Positions 14,500 to 18,114 of a stretch of 18,114 nucleotides of DNA are shown here, piece after piece (within the stretch, counting starts at the first letter, position 1; each line of letters begins with the position of its first letter). The notes beneath the pieces are model-generated. The model was not told the origin of the DNA. It made no database searches and saw only the letters and a program-made list of their open reading frames with translations. The stretch comes from DASWJQ01 sp036397095 (lineage in GTDB: Bacteria > Chloroflexota > Anaerolineae > Anaerolineales > E44-bin32): positions 1-18,114 of the forward strand of contig DASWJQ010000090.1 of assembly GCA_036397095.1 (NCBI GenBank), given 5' to 3'. Position numbers and translations under genes: made by a program.

Positions 14500-15359
14500 C
14501 GGCCCGACCGCCAACCCTCGCCCAGTTGCCGCAGGTTCTGCTTGGCCCGGCCTGGGCTCGCCTCGAATCGATACAGCCGGAAGTCGAGGGCATCTCAACT
14601 TTCTGGCTGCGTTTCGAGGACGAAGAGCTGGCCTCCACCTACCGCTTCCAAGCCGGTCAGTTCAACATGCTGTACCTGCCCGGCTATGGCGAGTCGGCCA
14701 TCTCGATCAGTTCCGATCCGGCCGTGCCGGACAGACTTGGTCACACCATTCGCTTTGTTGGCAACGTCACACGCGCCTTCAACCGCCTCCGTCCAGGGGA
14801 TCTAGTCGGTGTCCGCGGCCCGTTCGGTTCAACCTGGCCGATCGACCAGCTGCCCGGGCAGGACGTAATCCTGGCAACCGGCGGGATCGGGCTGGCCCCG
14901 CTGCGTCCGGTTGTCTACCGCCTGCTGGCCGAGCGCCATAAATACGGCCGTATTGTCCTGCTCTACGGCGCCCGCACCCCGGGCGACCTGCTTTACACCA
15001 GTGAGTTCGACGCCTGGCAGCAGGCCGGCATCGAGACGGTCGTCAGCGTGGACCGGGCCGACGAGACCTGGCAGGGCCACGTCGGCGTGGTGCCGATGCT
15101 GTTCTACCGGCTGCGCGTCGACCCAGAAAAGACCTGGATCTTATCCTGCGGCCCCGAGATCATGATGCGCTTCGTGGTCTATGAAGCGCTGGCCCGGCGC
15201 ATAGCGCCCGAACGGATCTTCCTGTCGCTCGAGCGCAACATGAAGTGCGGCCAGGGATTCTGCGGCCACTGCCAGCTCGGACCGCTCTTCATCTGCAAGC
15301 AGGGGCCGGTCTTCGACTACCAAACGCTCGAGCCCTATCTCCAGGTGGAGGACTTCTGA
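14496..15359 (+). CDS. hydG: Group 3b-type hydrogenase gamma subunit (FAD/NAD(P)H-binding, 2Fe-2S)
   Basis: A 287-residue flavoprotein of the ferredoxin-NADP reductase/dihydroorotate dehydrogenase electron-transfer family, where NAD(P)H exchanges electrons with the hydrogenase. The FAD region spans about 20-115 (YRFQAGQFNMLYLPGYGESAIS, then GDLVGVRGPFG). The nucleotide region starts at ILATGGIGLAPLRP (125-137) and continues to ILSCGPEIMM (215-224). The C-terminus has a 2Fe-2S motif: Cys251, Cys256, Cys259 and Cys267 (KCGQGFCGHC). AGGAGG lies 8 nt before the ATG at 14496, which overlaps the previous stop; a longer open frame from 14196 is only an upstream extension inside hydB. AsrB of sulfite reductase is the nearest look-alike. 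NADPH rather than NADH is typical for group 3b but is not proved here. Confidence 0.92.
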   Translation: MTARPPTLAQLPQVLLGPAWARLESIQPEVEGISTFWLRFEDEELASTYRFQAGQFNMLYLPGYGESAISISSDPAVPDRLGHTIRFVGNVTRAFNRLRPGDLVGVRGPFGSTWPIDQLPGQDVILATGGIGLAPLRPVVYRLLAERHKYGRIVLLYGARTPGDLLYTSEFDAWQQAGIETVVSVDRADETWQGHVGVVPMLFYRLRVDPEKTWILSCGPEIMMRFVVYEALARRIAPERIFLSLERNMKCGQGFCGHCQLGPLFICKQGPVFDYQTLEPYLQVEDF

Positions 15360-16153
15360 TGCCCGAACCTAGGAAGCCAACGGTTGCGGTCTACAAGTTC
15401 TCCTCGTGCGACGGCTGTCAGCTCTCGATTCTCAACCTGGAGGACGACCTGCTGGCGCTGGCAGCCTCGGTTGACATCGCCTACTTCCTGGAGGCCAGCA
15501 GCGCCACCAAACCTGGCCCCTATGACATCGGGTTGGTGGAAGGATCCATTTCCACGCCTGAAGAGGCCGAGCGGATCGTCGCCATCCGCCGCCAATGCAC
15601 CACCTTGATCGCACTCGGCACGTGCGCCACGGCCGGCGGCATCCAGGCCTTGCGCAACTTTGGCGACGCCGAAGCGCTGGCCGCGTCCGTCTACCCTCAC
15701 CCGGAGTACCTGGACGCTCTGCCGACCTCGACCCCGATTGGCGCCCACGTACCGGTTGACCTCGAACTGTGGGGCTGCCCGGTCAACAAACACCAGGTCC
15801 TTGAGGTGATTCAAGCCCTGTTACAGCGCCGGCGGCCACAGCTGCCGGCCACCAGTGTGTGCGCCGAATGCAAACGCAATGGAACGACTTGTGTGATCGT
15901 GGCCGACGGTGTGCCCTGCCTCGGGCCAATTACCCAGTCCGGCTGCGGTGCATTGTGTCCTGGCGTCCGGCGGGGCTGCTACGGCTGCTTTGGCCCGCTG
16001 CCCGAAGCCGAAATCGAATCGATGGTGCCCATCCTGCAGGCAGTTCAACGCTTCGACGGAGAAGCCGGACTGCTCCTGCGCCACATTAGCGGCTACGCCC
16101 CGGCCTTCGCCCGCGCCGCCGAGTTGCTTGCCGGCCAGGAGACTGACGCATGA
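15359..16153 (+). CDS. hydD: NiFe hydrogenase delta (small) subunit, group 3b type
   Basis: A 264-residue iron-sulfur small subunit that carries electrons away from the NiFe site. Twelve cysteines fit three 4Fe-4S clusters. The proximal set is Cys17 and Cys20 (SSCDGCQL), Cys89 (LGTCATAGG) and Cys140 (WGCPVNK). A further eight are at 168, 171, 178, 187, 196, 200, 207 and 210. There is no Tat signal or C-terminal membrane anchor, so the enzyme is soluble and cytoplasmic, as expected of group 3. The ATG at 15359 overlaps the previous stop by 1 nt (TGATG) and has GGAGG 7 nt upstream. The open frame begins earlier at 15245, but those 38 residues are read inside hydG. The 3' end overlaps the large subunit gene by 4 nt. 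Confidence 0.94.
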   Translation: MPEPRKPTVAVYKFSSCDGCQLSILNLEDDLLALAASVDIAYFLEASSATKPGPYDIGLVEGSISTPEEAERIVAIRRQCTTLIALGTCATAGGIQALRNFGDAEALAASVYPHPEYLDALPTSTPIGAHVPVDLELWGCPVNKHQVLEVIQALLQRRRPQLPATSVCAECKRNGTTCVIVADGVPCLGPITQSGCGALCPGVRRGCYGCFGPLPEAEIESMVPILQAVQRFDGEAGLLLRHISGYAPAFARAAELLAGQETDA

Positions 16154-17436
16154 CCGAGAGCATTCAGGTATCCGCCCTGGCTCGTGTCGAGGGAGAAGGC
16201 GGCCTGTATATCGGGGTCGATAACGGTCGGATCACCGAGGTCAAACTCAACATCTACGAACCGCCTCGCTTCTTCGAGGGGTTCTTGCGTGGCCGCTACC
16301 TGCAGGAAGTGCCCGATATCACCGCCCGCATCTGCGGCATTTGTCCCGTCGCCTACCAGATGAGTTCGGTGCGCGCCCTCGAGCATGCGCTCGGGGTGAC
16401 GGTGACGCCGGCCATTCGCCAGCTGCGTCGGCTGTTCTACTGCGCCGAGTACATTGAAAGCCATGCGCTGCACATCTACATGCTGCAGGCGCCTGACCTG
16501 CTGGGACACGAAAGCGCCTTGAGCCTGGCAACCGAAGCTCCCGAGGTCGTGCACAACGCTCTGCGGCTCAAGAAGATCGGCAACCAACTGCTGGCGGCCA
16601 TCGGCGGCCGCTCGGTGCACCCCGTCAACACGCGGGTCGGCGGTTTCTACTGCTGGCCCTCACCGGCCAGGCTGGCCGAGCTTGAATCGGAAATGACTTG
16701 GGCGCTCTCGTTTTCGCGCCAGACGGTGAAATGGGCCGCCGGACTGCCCTATCCCGACCTGGAGGTCGATTACGAGTTCGTCGCCCAGCATCACCCCGAC
16801 GAGTATGCCTTCCTGGAGGGCGACATCCTGAATTCAGCCGGCGAATTGTCTCCAGAGGCCGACTTCGATAGGGTCTACCTGGAGCAGCACGTGCAGCACT
16901 CGACGGCGCTGCACAGCCACACGCCGCAGGGTAAATCGTATCTGGTAGGACCATTGGCCCGGTTCAACTTGAATTTCGACCAACTCGGCGAGGCGGCCGC
17001 CAGCAGCGCCGCCGATATCAAGCTGGCGCCGCCCCTGCGCAACCCCTACAAGTCGCTACTGGCCCGCGCAGTCGAGCTGGTTGAAGTGACCGACGAGGCG
17101 CTGCGCATCCTTCAAGTGTTCCGCGCCGAAGGCGAAAGCTTTATTGATTTCGAATTGAAGGCGGGCGAAGGCGGCGCCGTCAGCGAAGCGCCGCGCGGTT
17201 CGCTCTACCATCGCTACCGGCTCGATGAACAAGGGCGGATCGAATTCGCCCGCATCATGCCGCCGACCGCACAGAACCTGGCCCGCATTGAAGCTGATTT
17301 GTGGCAGCTGGAGCCTCAAATCTTGAGCAAGCCGCAGGCCGATGCCACGCTGCTATGCGAAGAATTGATCCGCGCGTATGACCCGTGCATTTCGTGCTCG
17401 GTTCACTTTCTCACGCTCGAGATTGACCGCAGGTAA
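16150..17436 (+). CDS. hydA: NiFe hydrogenase alpha (large, catalytic) subunit, group 3b type
   Basis: The 428-residue subunit holds the NiFe active site that splits or makes H2. The L1 motif RICGIC supplies Cys62 and Cys65, and the L2 motif DPCISC supplies Cys413 and Cys416. His419 follows as DPCxxCxxH, leaving a 9-residue C-terminal tail (FLTLEIDRR) that the maturation protease would remove after nickel insertion. Other family segments are ARVEGEGGLYI (11-21) and the stretch starting PEVVHNALRLKKIGNQLL. AGGAG lies 8 nt before the ATG at 16150. The set of alpha, beta, gamma and delta subunits without membrane parts places it in group 3b (bidirectional, NADP-linked, sometimes with sulfur reductase activity). 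Hyp proteins for cofactor assembly are not in the window. Confidence 0.96.
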   Translation: MTESIQVSALARVEGEGGLYIGVDNGRITEVKLNIYEPPRFFEGFLRGRYLQEVPDITARICGICPVAYQMSSVRALEHALGVTVTPAIRQLRRLFYCAEYIESHALHIYMLQAPDLLGHESALSLATEAPEVVHNALRLKKIGNQLLAAIGGRSVHPVNTRVGGFYCWPSPARLAELESEMTWALSFSRQTVKWAAGLPYPDLEVDYEFVAQHHPDEYAFLEGDILNSAGELSPEADFDRVYLEQHVQHSTALHSHTPQGKSYLVGPLARFNLNFDQLGEAAASSAADIKLAPPLRNPYKSLLARAVELVEVTDEALRILQVFRAEGESFIDFELKAGEGGAVSEAPRGSLYHRYRLDEQGRIEFARIMPPTAQNLARIEADLWQLEPQILSKPQADATLLCEELIRAYDPCISCSVHFLTLEIDRR

Positions 17437-17445
17437 GCAGACCGC

Positions 17446-17937
17446 ATGGGACAGACAATCATCGTCGGGATCGGCCAGGAACAGCGGGGGGACGACGCCG
17501 TAGGGCTGCTGGTCGTGGAACAATGGCGAGCCGACTTCGGCCACCATCATCCGGAGGTGCTCGTCGAGCAGATCGGTTCGCCCGGGTTGGCGCTGATTGA
17601 CCGGCTGCGCGGCTTTCAGCGCGCCATCCTGGTGGACGCGGTCGCCGTCGATCAGCCTGCCGGCACGCTGCTGTGCCTGGACGAAGTTGACCTGGCCGCA
17701 TTCGATTTGGGATCCCGCAGCGCCCATGGCTGGGGGGTGGCCGAAAGCTTGCGCATTGCCCGAGCGGTCCTTCCCGGTGAGTTGCCTCCGCATCTGCGTC
17801 TGCTCGGCATAGCCATCGAGCCGCCACACGTCGGCGCAGCTCCAACGGCCGAGGTGATGGCCGCCGTAGGCCCCGCGGCCATCCGCCTCGAGGCGATGCT
17901 GCGCGAACCAGCCCCTGCCATCGGCCAGATCGGCTAG
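17446..17937 (+). CDS. Hydrogenase maturation endopeptidase (HycI/HybD/HoxW family)
   Basis: A 163-residue protease that removes the C-terminal tail of the large subunit after nickel insertion. By alignment with HybD the nickel-sensing ligands are Asp17 (GDDAVG), Asp64 (LVDAV) and His94 (SAHGWG). The usual Asn in the N-terminal GxGN motif is Gln11 here (GIGQEQRGDD), a small departure from the family. Length is normal. It begins 9 nt after the large subunit stop with a weak AGG upstream, is the last gene of the operon, and its likely substrate is the tail after His419 of that subunit. The final segment (about 150-163) is Pro/Ala-rich and not conserved in type. Confidence 0.92.
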   Translation: MGQTIIVGIGQEQRGDDAVGLLVVEQWRADFGHHHPEVLVEQIGSPGLALIDRLRGFQRAILVDAVAVDQPAGTLLCLDEVDLAAFDLGSRSAHGWGVAESLRIARAVLPGELPPHLRLLGIAIEPPHVGAAPTAEVMAAVGPAAIRLEAMLREPAPAIGQIG

Positions 17938-18114
17938 CTACCCGCACGCCAGGACGGCCCTCAGCGCGCTTTCCCAGTACAGCCCAGCTCTCATCCAGGC
18001 GTTGTCCAAATTCGGTTGGCACCCAGCCACAAGTTGAACGGGCCGGCCGAATGGTCATCGGGCCATGCGAGTTCCCATCCTGCGTTTCGCGGACACCTTA
18101 CCCCGCGCTGAACC

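Noticed and set aside
13576..14598. Minus-strand open frame of 340 codons opposite hydB
   Set aside because: The plus strand encodes the hydrogenase beta subunit with intact cysteine motifs and overlapping neighbours. The minus frame has no recognisable features.
13381..15359. Anaerobic sulfite reductase subunits AsrA/AsrB
   Set aside because: The beta and gamma subunits share domains with AsrA and AsrB, but the following genes are NiFe small and large subunits and a hydrogenase protease, and no sulfite reductase catalytic subunit is present.
17938..18114. Possible converging minus-strand gene at the right edge
   Set aside because: Two short minus-strand frames (17991 to the edge, and 17938-18054) read like protein but are stopped after about 40 codons and have no supported start or family. 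A decayed or frameshifted gene is possible; the evidence is too thin.

Overview
This is a gene-dense, GC-rich bacterial window with no RNA genes, CRISPR array or insertion sequence that I can see. The gene mix (GlgE-type glucan pathway with a fused TreS-maltokinase, a GH57/DUF3536 protein, a group 3b-like NiFe hydrogenase, lipid-anchored cytochrome c) and the AACCACAAAGG-type intergenic repeats would fit a Chloroflexota (Anaerolineae-like) organism. That assignment is an inference from gene content only.

Layout. Positions 1-9125, all on the minus strand, hold an alpha-glucan block. In transcription order it is glgE (7122-9125), treS fused to maltokinase (3761-7108), glgB (1599-3575) and a GH57/DUF3536 glycosidase that runs off the left edge (1-1445). 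Together they can turn trehalose/maltose into maltose-1-phosphate, polymerise it into alpha-1,4-glucan, branch it, and perhaps trim it. Inverted, repetitive CACAAAG-rich sequence lies between treS and glgB, with a related copy between glgB and the GH57 gene. A 26-bp palindrome lies just upstream of glgE.

Positions 9244-12748, also minus strand, hold a tight operon: a DtxR/MntR-family regulator, a Tat-exported two-domain multicopper oxidase, a ZIP metal transporter with an extracytoplasmic beta-rich domain, and a lipoprotein cytochrome c. The last three genes overlap or abut. Upstream of the regulator I read a good sigma-70-type promoter (TTGACA, 17 bp, TAGACT) with a DtxR-box-like inverted repeat over the predicted start of transcription. 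This looks like an autoregulated iron/manganese oxidation-and-uptake module and is the most novel-looking system in the window. The regulator has carboxylates where DtxR has its Met and Cys metal ligands, which hints at Mn(II) sensing.

Positions 12893-17937, plus strand and divergent from the metal operon, hold a six-gene hydrogenase operon: a small cyclic-nucleotide-binding-like protein without a DNA-binding domain, then the beta (Fe-S), gamma (FAD/NAD(P)H, 2Fe-2S), delta (small) and alpha (NiFe large) subunits of a group 3b-type soluble hydrogenase, then its maturation endopeptidase. Junctions are 1-4 nt overlaps up to the protease. The divergent intergenic region (12697-12892) carries a CRP-like site, a second DtxR-box-like sequence and a small hairpin next to the ribosome binding site, so the hydrogenase may be under nutritional and metal control. 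The last 177 bases contain no gene I can support.
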